A stretch of 64,000 nt of DNA from Phycisphaerales bacterium (GTDB taxonomy: Bacteria > Planctomycetota > Phycisphaerae > UBA1845): assembly GCA_020639095.1 (NCBI GenBank), contig JACKHH010000014.1, positions 1-64,000 on the forward strand, read 5' to 3'. The notes beneath the pieces were generated by a model that saw only the letters and a program-made list of their open reading frames with translations, made no database searches and was not told the DNA's origin. Positions 54,904 to 63,860 of the stretch are shown here, piece after piece. A program made the position numbers and the translations under genes. The number at the start of each line of letters is the position of its first letter. The stretch's first letter is position 1.

Positions 54904-55916
54904 AGCTGTCCATCGTCGTTCCGGTTTTCAACGAGGAGGACAACCTCGCACCGCTGCACGAGCGGCTTTCGCGGGTGGCGTCTTCCTGCTCCGACGAGCA
55001 CGAAATCATTTTCGTTGACGATGGCAGCCAGGACGGTTCGCTGGCGATCATGCAATCGCTGACCGAACAGGACACGAACGTTCGCTACGTCTCACTCAGT
55101 CGCAACTTCGGCCACGAGATGGCCACGACTGCTGGGCTCGATCACACCGACGGCGATGCCGTGGTGATCATCGATGCCGACCTGCAAGATCCGCCCGAGG
55201 TTATCGCGGACTTGGTCAAACGTTGGCGCGACGGTGTGGAAGTCGTATACGCGCAGCGCCGGAGACGCGAAGGCGAATCATTCTTCAAGAAGTTCACGTC
55301 GTTCGCGTTCTATCGCGTGATCCGCGCGCTCAGCGAGGTCAACATTCCGACCGATACCGGCGACTTCCGCTTGATGGATCGCCGCGTCGTCGAAGCACTG
55401 CGGAAGTGTCGCGAGAATCCGCGGTTCGTGCGCGGGCTGGTGAGTTGGATTGGATTTCGCCAGGAAGCCGTGCAGTACGACCGCGCGGAGCGGCACGCGG
55501 GCGAGACGAAGTACAACGTGGCCAAGCTGGTCCGGCTTAGCTGGGAGGCGATCTGTGCGTTCTCGCTGGTTCCCCTGCGCGTCGCGGGCTGGCTGGGTGC
55601 GATCGTGATGCTGCTCAGCTTCGCGCTGACCGCCCACGTCGCGTACCACAAGCTGTTCCTCGGTCTGCCGATCCAGGGCTACGCCCTGCTCGCGTGCGGG
55701 CTGTTCTTCCTGGGCGGCATCCAATTGCTGGTGCTCGGCGTGCTCTCGCAGTACGTCGGCCACATCTTCAAGCACACGCAGCAACGCCCGCTCTACATCA
55801 TCGACCGAGCCGAGGGCTGGTCGCGGGTGCGCGAGCAGGCCGCCAAGCTGGCCGCCCAAACCGGCCCGTCCCGGCCGGCGGCACACACGAGCCCGCTCCA
55901 ACCGGTCGGCAGCTAG
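54900..55916 (+). CDS. Polyprenyl-phosphate glycosyltransferase (DPM1/GtrB-like)
   Basis: 338 residues. Cytoplasmic GT2 domain: LSIVVPVFNEEDNL, IIFVDDGSQDGSL, VSLSRNFGHEMATTAGLDH, VVIIDADLQDPPEVI with the DAD metal motif, TDTGDFRLMDRRVV. Two C-terminal transmembrane segments (LGAIVMLLSFALTAHVAY and LLACGLFFLGGIQLLVLGVL) place it in the GtrB/ArnC type that builds undecaprenyl-phosphate sugars. It would supply the GT-C enzyme at 52269. Confidence 0.93.
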   Translation: MKLSIVVPVFNEEDNLAPLHERLSRVASSCSDEHEIIFVDDGSQDGSLAIMQSLTEQDTNVRYVSLSRNFGHEMATTAGLDHTDGDAVVIIDADLQDPPEVIADLVKRWRDGVEVVYAQRRRREGESFFKKFTSFAFYRVIRALSEVNIPTDTGDFRLMDRRVVEALRKCRENPRFVRGLVSWIGFRQEAVQYDRAERHAGETKYNVAKLVRLSWEAICAFSLVPLRVAGWLGAIVMLLSFALTAHVAYHKLFLGLPIQGYALLACGLFFLGGIQLLVLGVLSQYVGHIFKHTQQRPLYIIDRAEGWSRVREQAAKLAAQTGPSRPAAHTSPLQPVGS

Positions 55917-55980
55917 TCCGCCGGAATGGCCGCGCAGACCGTCACCACCCAGAGCACGCTGATTCGCTGGTAAGGGGAAC

Positions 55981-56054
<74 letters not shown>

Positions 56055-56141
56055 CTCGTGAGCACGGCAAGGGTACCCGAGAAACCGTCAGCGTCAAGGG
56101 CTGCTTTCGGATGCGCTGATGGTTCACGTTGAGTACTTCGG

Positions 56142-56217
56142 GTGGCATGGTCTGACGAAGTCAGTCTACGAGGCATCTGGAAGCTATCCACGGCCTTGCT
56201 GCGCAAGACCGTGCCAC
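56142..56217. repeat. Head-to-head GTGG-footed hairpin pair
   Basis: Plus copy foot 56142-56145 with stem around CATGGTCTGAC/GTCAG; minus copy foot 56214-56217 with stem CACGGTCTTGC/GCAAGGCCGTG. Same family and arrangement as 11398-11473. Confidence 0.9.
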
Positions 56218-56249
56218 CCCACGCGATCACTGACTTCGGATGCCTTGCG

Positions 56250-57017
56250 TCAGCTCGCGTCACACAGCAGCGGGACGATCTGTTCGCGAATGTAGGGGAC
56301 GCTGGCGGCGCCCACGTGGTGGCCGGCATGACCCAGGGCGCACAAATCCTCGGTCCACGGAAGTTCGACGAAACGGCCATACTCTCCGCTGCCGGCTTCC
56401 GACGGGACGTTGTGAAATCCGCGCAGCCCTGCCGCTCGCCCGAACTGGCGGTCGACCGTGCCGAAAAGCGTCGTCCCCAATCCCAGCAGCCCCACGTCGC
56501 GTCGCGAGGTCAGCGCGTAGCAGGTCCGCACGTGCCGCAGCGCCTCCGCCATCGGATACTCCGGCGACAACGCTGACGCAGCCAGCACGAGCGTATTGAG
56601 TCGCGTTCGCCGGCCGAGCTTCTCGGCAGCGAACGTCGCGATGCCCGTTCCTCCGCTGTAGCTGAGCACGTGAAGCGGCGCGTTCGGATACGCGCGGGAG
56701 CGCCGGCGGATGATGCGGGCGAGGCGCAGGGCGGCTCGGCGATTCGCGCGCAGGCAGGTGAGATCGAGCAGCATCTCGCCGGGGATGCCGCGATGCCAGT
56801 TGTAGAAGTAGGTGGCGATGTCGAACCCGGCTTGGCGGAATGCGACGCGTGCGAGCGAAGGCGTCAGCCGATACCCACCGACGCCGTCCAGCAGAAACAC
56901 CGTGCCCCGCGACGGATCACCGGACTCAACGGGCGTGCCGTTGCGGGCGATCTCGACGACGTAGTCGCGCAGCATGCGGGCGCGCGAACGCGTAGCGGCT
57001 AGCCAGGGACGCGACAT
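56250..57017 (-). CDS. Alpha/beta-hydrolase-like protein
   Basis: 255 residues. The strand-turn VFLLDGVGGY is followed by the nucleophile-elbow-like VLSYSGGTGIATFAAEKL (Ser in SYSGG where the family has GxSxG), and a late His in LGHAGHH fits the catalytic His. An Arg-rich middle (RLARIIRRRSRAYP) and no signal peptide. Planctomycete proteins of this type are usually annotated hypothetical; substrate unknown. Confidence 0.68.
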   Translation of the reverse strand: MSRPWLAATRSRARMLRDYVVEIARNGTPVESGDPSRGTVFLLDGVGGYRLTPSLARVAFRQAGFDIATYFYNWHRGIPGEMLLDLTCLRANRRAALRLARIIRRRSRAYPNAPLHVLSYSGGTGIATFAAEKLGRRTRLNTLVLAASALSPEYPMAEALRHVRTCYALTSRRDVGLLGLGTTLFGTVDRQFGRAAGLRGFHNVPSEAGSGEYGRFVELPWTEDLCALGHAGHHVGAASVPYIREQIVPLLCDAS

Positions 57018-57081
57018 GCGCCCAGTGTCGCGCGATGGGCGACGAAATCAAGCGGACAACCCGGTGACAGTGGATACGCCG

Positions 57082-58221
57082 CTAGTGACTGGCGGTGCCC
57101 TCTTCCATGTCCGGGTTGAACCCGATGAGGTTCGCTTCCTTGAGCTTCTTCTCGAACGTGCCGTAGTCGTGCGCAAGGGCGAGGGCGTCCTCCGGCTCGA
57201 CAACGCCGTCGGTCACCAGCATGAACAGGTGGTTGTCCATGAGCACGTTGCCCTTGGCTTTACCAGTCTGCATGGAGCTGGGGATCTTGTAGGTCTGGCC
57301 TTCGCGAATGTTGTGCTTGATACCGGCGTCGGGAACCATGATCTCGAAGGTGGCGACTCGGCCTCCACCCTTCTTCCGCAGCAAACGCTGCGCGATGATC
57401 GCCTCCAACGAACCGGTGAGCATCGCACGGATCTGCGCCTGCTCGTTCACCGGAAACGAGTCCACGATACGCTCGATGGTACTCGGCGCACTGGACGTGT
57501 GCAGCGTACCGAACACCAAGTGGCCCGTTTCGGCTGCGGTCGTCGCCGCTTTGATCGTGGTGTAGTCGCGCATTTCGCCGACCAGAATGATGTCCGGGTC
57601 CATACGCAATGCGCGGCGGATGCCTTCGTTAAAGTCGGGCAGGTGAATGCCGATTTCGCGCTGCGTCACGCGACAGCGCTTGTGCGGGTGGACGAACTCG
57701 ATCGGTTCCTCAAGCGTGATCAGGTGGTCGTAACGCGTCTGGTTGATGTGATCGATCAGCGTCGCGAGCGTCGTCGTCTTTCCAGAACCCGTCGGCCCGG
57801 TCACCAACACCAGACCGCGCGGCAGCATGCACAACCGTTTGATGATGTCCGGGTCGGGGAAGTTGAGCTGTTCCCAGGTGAGCAGCGTCTTGGGAATGAG
57901 ACGCATGACGATACCGATGACGTTGGCTTGGTCTTCGTATTGCTGGCGGTGGATCGAAACACGAAAACGCGACTCGTGCATGCCCACCGCGAAGTCGGTC
58001 GTGCCCGACTCCTGAAGCTCCTGTTGGTTCTTTTCCGGGGTCACCGACTTCATCAGGCTGACCATGTCGTCAGCCGTGAGAATCTTCGTCTCAAGGCGGT
58101 GCATGCGCCCGTGCAGGCGGATCATCGGCTTGTCGCCGACGACGAGGTGCAAATCGCTACCGCCCTGATGGACCAGCGCGCCCATCAGTTTGTCGATCTG
58201 AAGCTGACTGCTCTTACCCAT
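57082..58221 (-). CDS. pilT: PilT-family retraction ATPase
   Basis: 379 residues. N-terminal GGSDLHLVVGDKPMIRLHG, Walker A GPTGSGKTT, Asp-box LITLEEPIEF, Walker B RALRMDPDIILVGEMRD, His-box TGHLVFGTLHTSSAPSTIER, and the C-terminal AQRLL...AIRxGQT-type segment IREGQTYKIPSSMQT. A hexameric cytoplasmic ATPase that depolymerises type IV pili or drives related machines. No pil operon neighbours. Confidence 0.95.
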   Translation of the reverse strand: MGKSSQLQIDKLMGALVHQGGSDLHLVVGDKPMIRLHGRMHRLETKILTADDMVSLMKSVTPEKNQQELQESGTTDFAVGMHESRFRVSIHRQQYEDQANVIGIVMRLIPKTLLTWEQLNFPDPDIIKRLCMLPRGLVLVTGPTGSGKTTTLATLIDHINQTRYDHLITLEEPIEFVHPHKRCRVTQREIGIHLPDFNEGIRRALRMDPDIILVGEMRDYTTIKAATTAAETGHLVFGTLHTSSAPSTIERIVDSFPVNEQAQIRAMLTGSLEAIIAQRLLRKKGGGRVATFEIMVPDAGIKHNIREGQTYKIPSSMQTGKAKGNVLMDNHLFMLVTDGVVEPEDALALAHDYGTFEKKLKEANLIGFNPDMEEGTASH

Positions 58222-58364
58222 CGTATTTCGGACTCCGTATGCAGAAGGTTTTCGCGTTCGGTGAGCTAAGGGATTATACCACCCTCAACCAGCCGCGCAC
58301 ACCCTGCCCAGTGTATTCTGCCCCATCGCCCCGCTTGCGTCGAGCGGGAGGCGACTTCGGGGAA

Positions 58365-58392
58365 TTGTCAGTTTTTGCAGACTCGATACACT
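58365..58392 (+). promoter_or_regulatory. Predicted leaderless promoter of aspartate kinase
   Basis: TTGTCA (58365-58370), 16-nt spacer, TACACT (58387-58392); the ATG starts 7 nt later. No SD precedes it, so the transcript should begin at the start codon. Confidence 0.5.
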
Positions 58393-58399
58393 TTCGGCC

Positions 58400-59626
58400 A
58401 TGAGCCTGATCGTACAGAAATTCGGCGGTACCAGCGTCGCGGACGCCGCCAAGATTCAGCGCGCCGCCCGCCGGGCGATTCGCGCCAAACTTGACGGCAA
58501 ACAAGTGGTCATGGTCGTCTCCGCGATGGGAAAGACGACAGACATCCTCGTCGGCCTTGCGCGCGAGGTCGCGAAGACACCGCCCAAACGCGAAATGGAC
58601 ATGCTGCTCTCGACAGGCGAGCAGGTGTCGATCGCGCTCATGGCCATGGCGATTCACGATGCCGGGCACGCCGCGATCAGCCTCACCGGTGGGCAGCTCG
58701 GGCTCATCACCGACAGCGTACACACGCAGGCGCGCATTCAGGAGATCAGCCGGGAGCGGATCTCCGAAGAACTCAACGCTGGGAAAATCGTTATTGTCGC
58801 CGGCTTCCAGGGCATCGACGAGTCCGGCGAAATCTACACGCTGGGACGCGGTGCGTCGGACACGACGGCGGCTGCTCTGGCTGCGGTGCTCGGCGCGGAG
58901 ATCTGCGAAATCTACACCGACGTTGACGGCATCTACACCAGCGACCCGCGCAAGGTGCCGCAAGCGCGGAAGATGGACGTTATCAACTACGACGAAATGC
59001 TCGAGATGGCTGCGACCGGCGCCGGTGTGATGCACTCGCGAGCGATCGAATTCGGCAAGAAGTTCGGCGTGCCCATTCACGTGCGCAGCTCGCTGACGGA
59101 CCAGCCGGGGACCATGATCATGGAACACAAAGAAGGTTTGGAAGACGTAGCCGTACGCGGCGCCACGCTGAAGGAAGACCTCGCGACCATCGTCATGTCG
59201 CGCGTGCAGAACACGCCCGGTGTGGCTGCGGAGGTGTTCGCGGAAGTCGCGCGGAACCACATCCTGGTCGACGACATCATTCAGAACTTCATCGAGGACG
59301 GGAAGTTCGCGAACATCGGGTTCAGCACGAACCAGTCGCAGGGGCAGGAAGCGCTTGAGATTTGCCAGCGCATGGCGAAGGAACGCGGCTTTGGCCCGGT
59401 CGACCTCGACGAGAAGGTCAACAAGGTGAGCATCGTCGGCGTGGGCATGCGTTCGCACGTCGGCGTCGCGTCCACCATGTTCCGCGCCCTGTCGGAAGCG
59501 AAGATCAACATCGATTCGATCTCGACGAGCGAGATCGTAATCAGCGTGATCGTTCGCGAAGAGGACGGCCTGCGCGCCTTGCAGACCGTACACAAGGCGT
59601 TCAAGCTCGACCAACCGCCGGCGTAG
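58400..59626 (+). CDS. lysC: Aspartate kinase
   Basis: 408 residues, monofunctional type. Phosphorylates aspartate at the head of lysine, threonine and methionine synthesis. Seen: VQKFGGTSVAD at residues 5-15, STGEQVSIALMA, FQGIDESGEIYTLGRGASDT, EIYTDVDGIYTSDPRKV, then two ACT domains from about residue 265 (IVMSRVQNTPGVAAEVFAEV and VSIVGVGMRSHVGVASTMFR), which carry lysine/threonine feedback control. No lysine riboswitch seen upstream. Confidence 0.96.
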   Translation: MSLIVQKFGGTSVADAAKIQRAARRAIRAKLDGKQVVMVVSAMGKTTDILVGLAREVAKTPPKREMDMLLSTGEQVSIALMAMAIHDAGHAAISLTGGQLGLITDSVHTQARIQEISRERISEELNAGKIVIVAGFQGIDESGEIYTLGRGASDTTAAALAAVLGAEICEIYTDVDGIYTSDPRKVPQARKMDVINYDEMLEMAATGAGVMHSRAIEFGKKFGVPIHVRSSLTDQPGTMIMEHKEGLEDVAVRGATLKEDLATIVMSRVQNTPGVAAEVFAEVARNHILVDDIIQNFIEDGKFANIGFSTNQSQGQEALEICQRMAKERGFGPVDLDEKVNKVSIVGVGMRSHVGVASTMFRALSEAKINIDSISTSEIVISVIVREEDGLRALQTVHKAFKLDQPPA

Positions 59627-59634
59627 CCCAAATC

Positions 59635-59747
59635 CGAGCGGCGACGGTAAGGGAGCGGAGCAATCCGAGCCGCGACTGTCAGGGAGCGGGATAGTCCGAG
59701 CCGCGACTGTCAGGGAGCGGAAGATGCAGGCGGGATGCCTGCACCAC
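59635..59747. repeat. Repeat cluster: three CAGGGAGCGG boxes and a GTGG hairpin
   Basis: Three tandem copies of the GAGCCGCGACTGTCAGGGAG box (59635-59722) followed by a minus-strand GCAGGC-family hairpin with foot 59744-59747. Confidence 0.88.
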
Positions 59748-59792
59748 AATGGTCTGCACCGCGCCGGCGACCTAGCGAACGCACCTCGACAG

Positions 59793-59810
59793 GTGAACAC
59801 CGGTGTTCAC
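59793..59810. promoter_or_regulatory. 18-bp perfect palindrome over the thermonuclease start
   Basis: GTGAACACC and its exact reverse complement, centred 1.5 nt before the GTG start codon (59803). It could be an operator or a start-codon-sequestering hairpin. No other copy was noticed in the window. Confidence 0.5.
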
Positions 59811-60441
59811 GAAGAAAACGCGCAACCTGCTCCCCAAATCGGTGATCGTCGCGCCCTTCTGGAAGCGTCGCCCGGTCGCCTCCGTCATCGTTCTCGCAAT
59901 TGCGGCGGCTGCCATTCTCGCACGCGGCGCCCCCACCGCCGATGACGATTTCACCAAGTACCACGATCGCGTCTTCCGCGTGATCCACGTGGCAGACGGC
60001 GACACATTCGACATCGACATCCCCGACGGCAAGTATGCACAGACGCGCATCCGCCTCTGGGGCGTGGACACGCCCGAGGTCGCGGGCAGCCGAGACGGCG
60101 CCATGTACTTCGGCGCGGAAGCGTCGGCATTTGCCAAGGAAACGCTGATGGGCACACGCGTCCGCGTCCTGCTCGCCCCGGAACGAACGCGTGACAAGTA
60201 CCGCCGCCTGCTCGCGTACGTCACGCTGGAAGACACCGGCCAATCATATGGTGAGCTGCTCTTGGAGAACGGTCTGGCGTATGCCGATTGGCGTTTCCGC
60301 CATCCGTACAAAAGCGAATACAAGCGGATCGAACGCGAAGCCCGCAGCCAACACATCGGCCTGTGGGCGGACGTCACCCCCAACGACATGCCCGAATGGC
60401 GCCGCGGCATGGAAAGCGAACTGAACTACGAAGCACCGTAG
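59803..60441 (+). CDS. Thermonuclease-family (SNase) protein, membrane-anchored or exported
   Basis: 212 residues. N-terminal hydrophobic segment (VASVIVLAIAAAAILA) then the staphylococcal-nuclease OB fold: HVADGDTFDIDIPD, RIRLWGVDTPEVAG, RVRVLLAPERTRDKYRRLLAY with the catalytic Arg/Glu region, and YGELLLENGLAYADWRF. The family cleaves DNA and RNA with Ca. The start is GTG. The TAG stop lies in the GTAG foot of a downstream hairpin, so the repeat provides the last codons. Confidence 0.87.
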   Translation: MFTKKTRNLLPKSVIVAPFWKRRPVASVIVLAIAAAAILARGAPTADDDFTKYHDRVFRVIHVADGDTFDIDIPDGKYAQTRIRLWGVDTPEVAGSRDGAMYFGAEASAFAKETLMGTRVRVLLAPERTRDKYRRLLAYVTLEDTGQSYGELLLENGLAYADWRFRHPYKSEYKRIEREARSQHIGLWADVTPNDMPEWRRGMESELNYEAP

Positions 60442-60509
60442 GGTCCGCTGTGCGGACCAACCGCCTGGATTTACGCCCCCCGGATTCTGGTCCGCACAGC
60501 GGCCCCTAC
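60438..60509. repeat. Head-to-head GTAG-footed hairpin pair
   Basis: Plus copy GTAG 60438-60441 with stem GGTCCGC/GCGGACC (to 60458); minus copy stem 60489-60505 with foot 60506-60509. The first GTAG contains the thermonuclease stop. Confidence 0.9.
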
Positions 60510-60692
60510 CTGCCCTCCACCCCCGCTACCGGCCCCAAGGGCCTGCAAGACGCGTTTTTCGGCTCCCCTCCGTGGAACCTTTTTCTTCTTCCGGTGTCTG
60601 AAAGATTGGACGGACTCGCTGCCAATTCCCCCTCAGGCGACCTGACCGGTGTCCGGTCGCCGTTGTGAGGCCTTTTGCGGAAGGGATGGACG

Positions 60693-61751
60693 ATGCGATC
60701 CAACGGACGGACGAAGATGGCGGCTGCGACCCTGATGGCGATGACGGCGGGCCTGGCGGCTGCGACGGCATACGGCGACAAGCTCATCATGGAAGACGGC
60801 AACGTGATCATGGGCGCGGTCTCACGCACCAGCAGCGAATACACCGTCGTGCAGACCAACGGCACCCAGTTCACCTTCGACAAGAGCGACGTGAAGCGCG
60901 CGGAGTACATCACGCGGGTGAGTGCGGAGGACGCAGCCGACATGCTGGCGGAGTTCCGCGAACTGGTCATGCCCGTGCTGGACGTGCAGGAGCCCAGCCC
61001 GTTCATCTCGATCACCGACGAGCAGCAGTTCGGCGCGACGTCGACGTTTGACGCCGCGTCCGCAAGCGTCGACGTGAATCGTGGTTTCGCCCGCGACGGG
61101 CGCCGCCGGTCGTTCGCCTTCAATCGCAACCGGTCGGCCAGCGCGTTCAGTGCGCAGTCGACGTTTGACAGCTTCGCGACCAACTCGTCGCGCCGCGACA
61201 AAGCCACCGACGACGTGTTCGTTGACGATTGGGTGCGCTACACCGCGATCTTCGAAGCGCTGGGGAACGACCCGCGCTATCGCGACCTGACCAATCGCCG
61301 CCGCCACGCCGATTCGCTGGGCGACTTCGCATTCCGCGCGCCGGACGAACACGACGCACTGGCAGACGCGGTGCGCGACGCGCTGAATGCCGTTGACGAT
61401 TGCCTGGACCTGGCAGCCAGTACGCAGAAGCGCGTGCAGGCGTTGCCCCTGCGGGCATTGGAACACGCGGAAGACATCCGCGAGTTGGAGGATGACTTGG
61501 CCCGCGAACGCGACCGGCTGAGGACTGCGTACGATTACTATGACCAACTGCGCGACGTGCGCCGTGCCGAGGACCGCCTGCGTCGCCGCATCACCAAAGC
61601 CGAGACGGAAACCGAGCGTGCGCAGCGCGTGGCTGAACGCAAGATCAACGAGTTCGCCCGCGCCCGCGAAATCGCCCGCCAGCAGATCGAAGCGGCTGAG
61701 CAGCAATTGATCGCGGCGACGAATGCAGCCACGGGTAACGCGATGCCGTAA
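60693..61751 (+). CDS. Exported coiled-coil protein
   Basis: 352 residues. Signal peptide MAAATLMAMTAGLAAATAYG. The mature N-terminus DKLIMEDGNVIMGAVSRTSS ... FTFDKSDVKRAEYI has the repeated strand pattern of planctomycete proteins with a DUF-like beta domain that senses or binds at the surface. The C-terminal third is a long charged coiled coil (EDIRELEDDLARERDRLRTA, RRRITKAETETERAQRVAER, ...IARQQIEAAEQQLI). The ATG at 60693 follows GGAAGGGA. Function unknown. Confidence 0.75.
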   Translation: MRSNGRTKMAAATLMAMTAGLAAATAYGDKLIMEDGNVIMGAVSRTSSEYTVVQTNGTQFTFDKSDVKRAEYITRVSAEDAADMLAEFRELVMPVLDVQEPSPFISITDEQQFGATSTFDAASASVDVNRGFARDGRRRSFAFNRNRSASAFSAQSTFDSFATNSSRRDKATDDVFVDDWVRYTAIFEALGNDPRYRDLTNRRRHADSLGDFAFRAPDEHDALADAVRDALNAVDDCLDLAASTQKRVQALPLRALEHAEDIRELEDDLARERDRLRTAYDYYDQLRDVRRAEDRLRRRITKAETETERAQRVAERKINEFARAREIARQQIEAAEQQLIAATNAATGNAMP

Positions 61752-61778
61752 GCGCAACCGATACAATTCCGTACAATC

Positions 61779-61820
61779 GGGGGCACTCTGAATTCCCAAG
61801 TGATTCAGAGTGCCCCCTAC
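61779..61820 (-). repeat. GTAG-footed long hairpin
   Basis: Minus-strand foot 61817-61820 and a 15-bp stem GGGGGCACTCTGAAT/ATTCAGAGTGCCCCC. It follows the coiled-coil gene and may also act as its terminator, though the T-run is poor. A related element is at 63498-63536. Confidence 0.88.
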
Positions 61821-61896
61821 TTATTGGCCGAACACAACTTTTGATCGGGCACCTCGATCCTTACGAACCATCTGCAATTGACCGGCGTAAAGACTC

Positions 61897-63410
61897 ATGC
61901 TTGATCGGACTGACCTGATCGCAGTTCTTGTGCAGGAGCCATTTTCCGTTGTGACTTGGTATCCCCGTTCAATGCGTGTTGCGCCGCGTCTAGAAGACAA
62001 CGCTTCGTACGGCGCTGTCGAAGAGCGGTTCGCCCTGTTGCTTAATCCCTTCTACCCCAAGGATCCGCACAGCAGCTTTGGCAAGCACGTTCTCACGCCG
62101 ACTCTGGCGTTAACGGCAGTTGCCGGTGCGACGCCGCCGAGCTGGCGCGTTGACTACTGGGATGAAAACTACTGCTCGTTCGACCGCCAATCGATCAATG
62201 CCGCAGGTTGTAGGCATCACCGTTCACCCACGTTTGCCAAGCGCTGAACTCGCGGCGTGGTATCGCCGAGGAGGGCGCGCGTAATTTCGGCGGCCTGCGT
62301 GCTGTCGTCTCCGGAAGAGGTCGCGGCACCGCGGACGCGATCGTTGTTGGCGATGGCGTTCAGGTTTGCCGGAGGTACTTCGCGACATCGAAGGAGATGC
62401 CAAGCCCAGATACAATGGCAGCTTGTCGTCCGGTATCGGACGACCCGGCACCCGACGCGATCTTCTCCCAGCCGGAGATTCCTGACCACGACCAGCCTCA
62501 ACGCCACCCGCGGATGCCACAATCGTTGTTCGTTCTGCTACCTGGCCACTGACGGTTTGCGTATGCCCCATCAACGAAGCGGACGGCGCAGATCGCGGCC
62601 GAGTTCGCCGAAGCGATCAGCCTACGGCGTTCACGGACAACAATCTCGGTTCTGATCGAGTTATCTGCGCATGTGGCGCTGCGACCACTAAGAGAATCTG
62701 GAGGCGGCCGCATCCATCGACGTGACGGAGGAACCCTTGTTGGTTCGTTCAATGGCGCTGCGGGTTGCACGGGCGTGTTCATTGGGCTTGAAACGTTGAG
62801 TTCCGCGACTCACGACGCAAGCGTACTCCTCTGCCCGATGACTACGCTCGGCGAGTTCGCATATTTCACGACAACGGCATTCAGGTAAATGGAGCTTTGG
62901 TTTGGCTTCGACCATGACCGGGCGGACGTCTTCAAACGCACCGTCAATTGGATCGAAGAGAATCATCTTGAGTGCGCACGTTTCAATTCTCACCCCCTAT
63001 CCGGGCACGCCGCTCTTCCGCAAATTGGACGAGGACGGCCGGCTCCTGCACAGAGACTGGGAGCGGTACGACACAGCACACGCGGTCTTTCAGCCGAGGC
63101 ATATGACTCCGCAGCAATTGGAAGAAGGATACGCTTGGTGTTATCGACGTCTTTTCTCGCACGCGTCGATCTGGAAACGTCGACCAGCCGATCCACGAGC
63201 GGTGATTCCCTATCTGGCGATGAGCTACCATACAAGAAGTCGAACGTACTCTGGCACCTCCTGATTCGGTTCGGACTCACGGCCACGGTCTGGCGCCCGT
63301 TGGTCGGGTGGACGCGACGACGTCACCTTCGGTTCCGCAAACGACTTGCCGGCACGACGTGCAATACGATTCCAAACCGCAGCGAATGCGTTGTTAGCGC
63401 AGGCGTATGA
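61897..63410 (+). pseudogene. Decayed B12-binding-type radical SAM protein
   Basis: Collinear fragments of one protein lie in all three plus frames: the N-terminus MLDRTDLIAVLVQEPFSVVT from 61897; PQVVGITVHPRLPSAELAAW from about 62195; ADAIVVGDGVQV near 62330; the radical-SAM cluster motif CHNRCSFCYLATDG with three cysteines near 62520; TGVFIGLETLS near 62770; FDHDRADVFKRTVNWIEENH near 62905; LTPYPGTPLFRKLDEDGRLL near 62985; LWHLLIRFGLTATVWRPLV ending near 63410. At least six frameshifts and some stops. The order and spacing match intact B12-binding radical SAM proteins of this phylum. No product expected. Confidence 0.85.
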
Positions 63411-63860
63411 TACGCGCGAGGCAGCCGATCGTCCCCCTGTGACTAAGTCAACGAATGCGGCGTAGAGCAGACTGGTCGGCGCCGCTTGAGCCGTTCAGGG
63501 ACATTCTAATTTAGCAGTTAATCAGAATGTCCCTACCATGCGCAATGATGCTACAGCGCAGGGCATTGAACCGACGAACCCATGTATGCGATGACGCCGA
63601 AGGCGTCACGGCCCCTAGCCCAGGGTTGTCGCGCAGCGACTACCCTGGGTCAATCCGGCTTTTCAAAATCAACCCCAACGGGGTTGCGGCCTCCGGCGGA
63701 TGCTGCACCTCACAGGCGCCTGGCCGCGACGCCTTCAGCGTCGGTTTGATATTGTGGGTACCGACACCCAGGGTAGCGTCTGCGCGCAACCCTGGCTGAA
63801 GCTGATGCCCTGTTGGGGCATTTCGGATGGCATCGTTGCGATAACACTAGGGATGCGAGC
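63411..63860. repeat. GTAG-footed hairpin and a complex multi-hairpin repeat
   Basis: A minus-strand GTAG-footed hairpin (stem GGGACATTCT/AGAATGTCCC, 63498-63532, foot 63533-63536) is followed at 63593-63822 by a chain of hairpins: GACGCC-GAA-GGCGTC, a pair of AACCCTGG/CCAGGGTT-type half-stems, CAACCCC-AA-CGGGGTTG, ACGCC-TTC-AGCGT and GCCC-TGTT-GGGGC. No coding sequence. Confidence 0.85.

Noticed and set aside
58274..59800. 508-codon open frame on the minus strand
   Set aside because: Antisense to aspartate kinase; no domain, repeat-derived ends.
61779..61820. Long hairpin as an ordinary rho-independent terminator
   Set aside because: No T-run on the plus strand, and the GTAG foot on the minus strand with a relative at 63498 fits the repeat class better, though it may still terminate.
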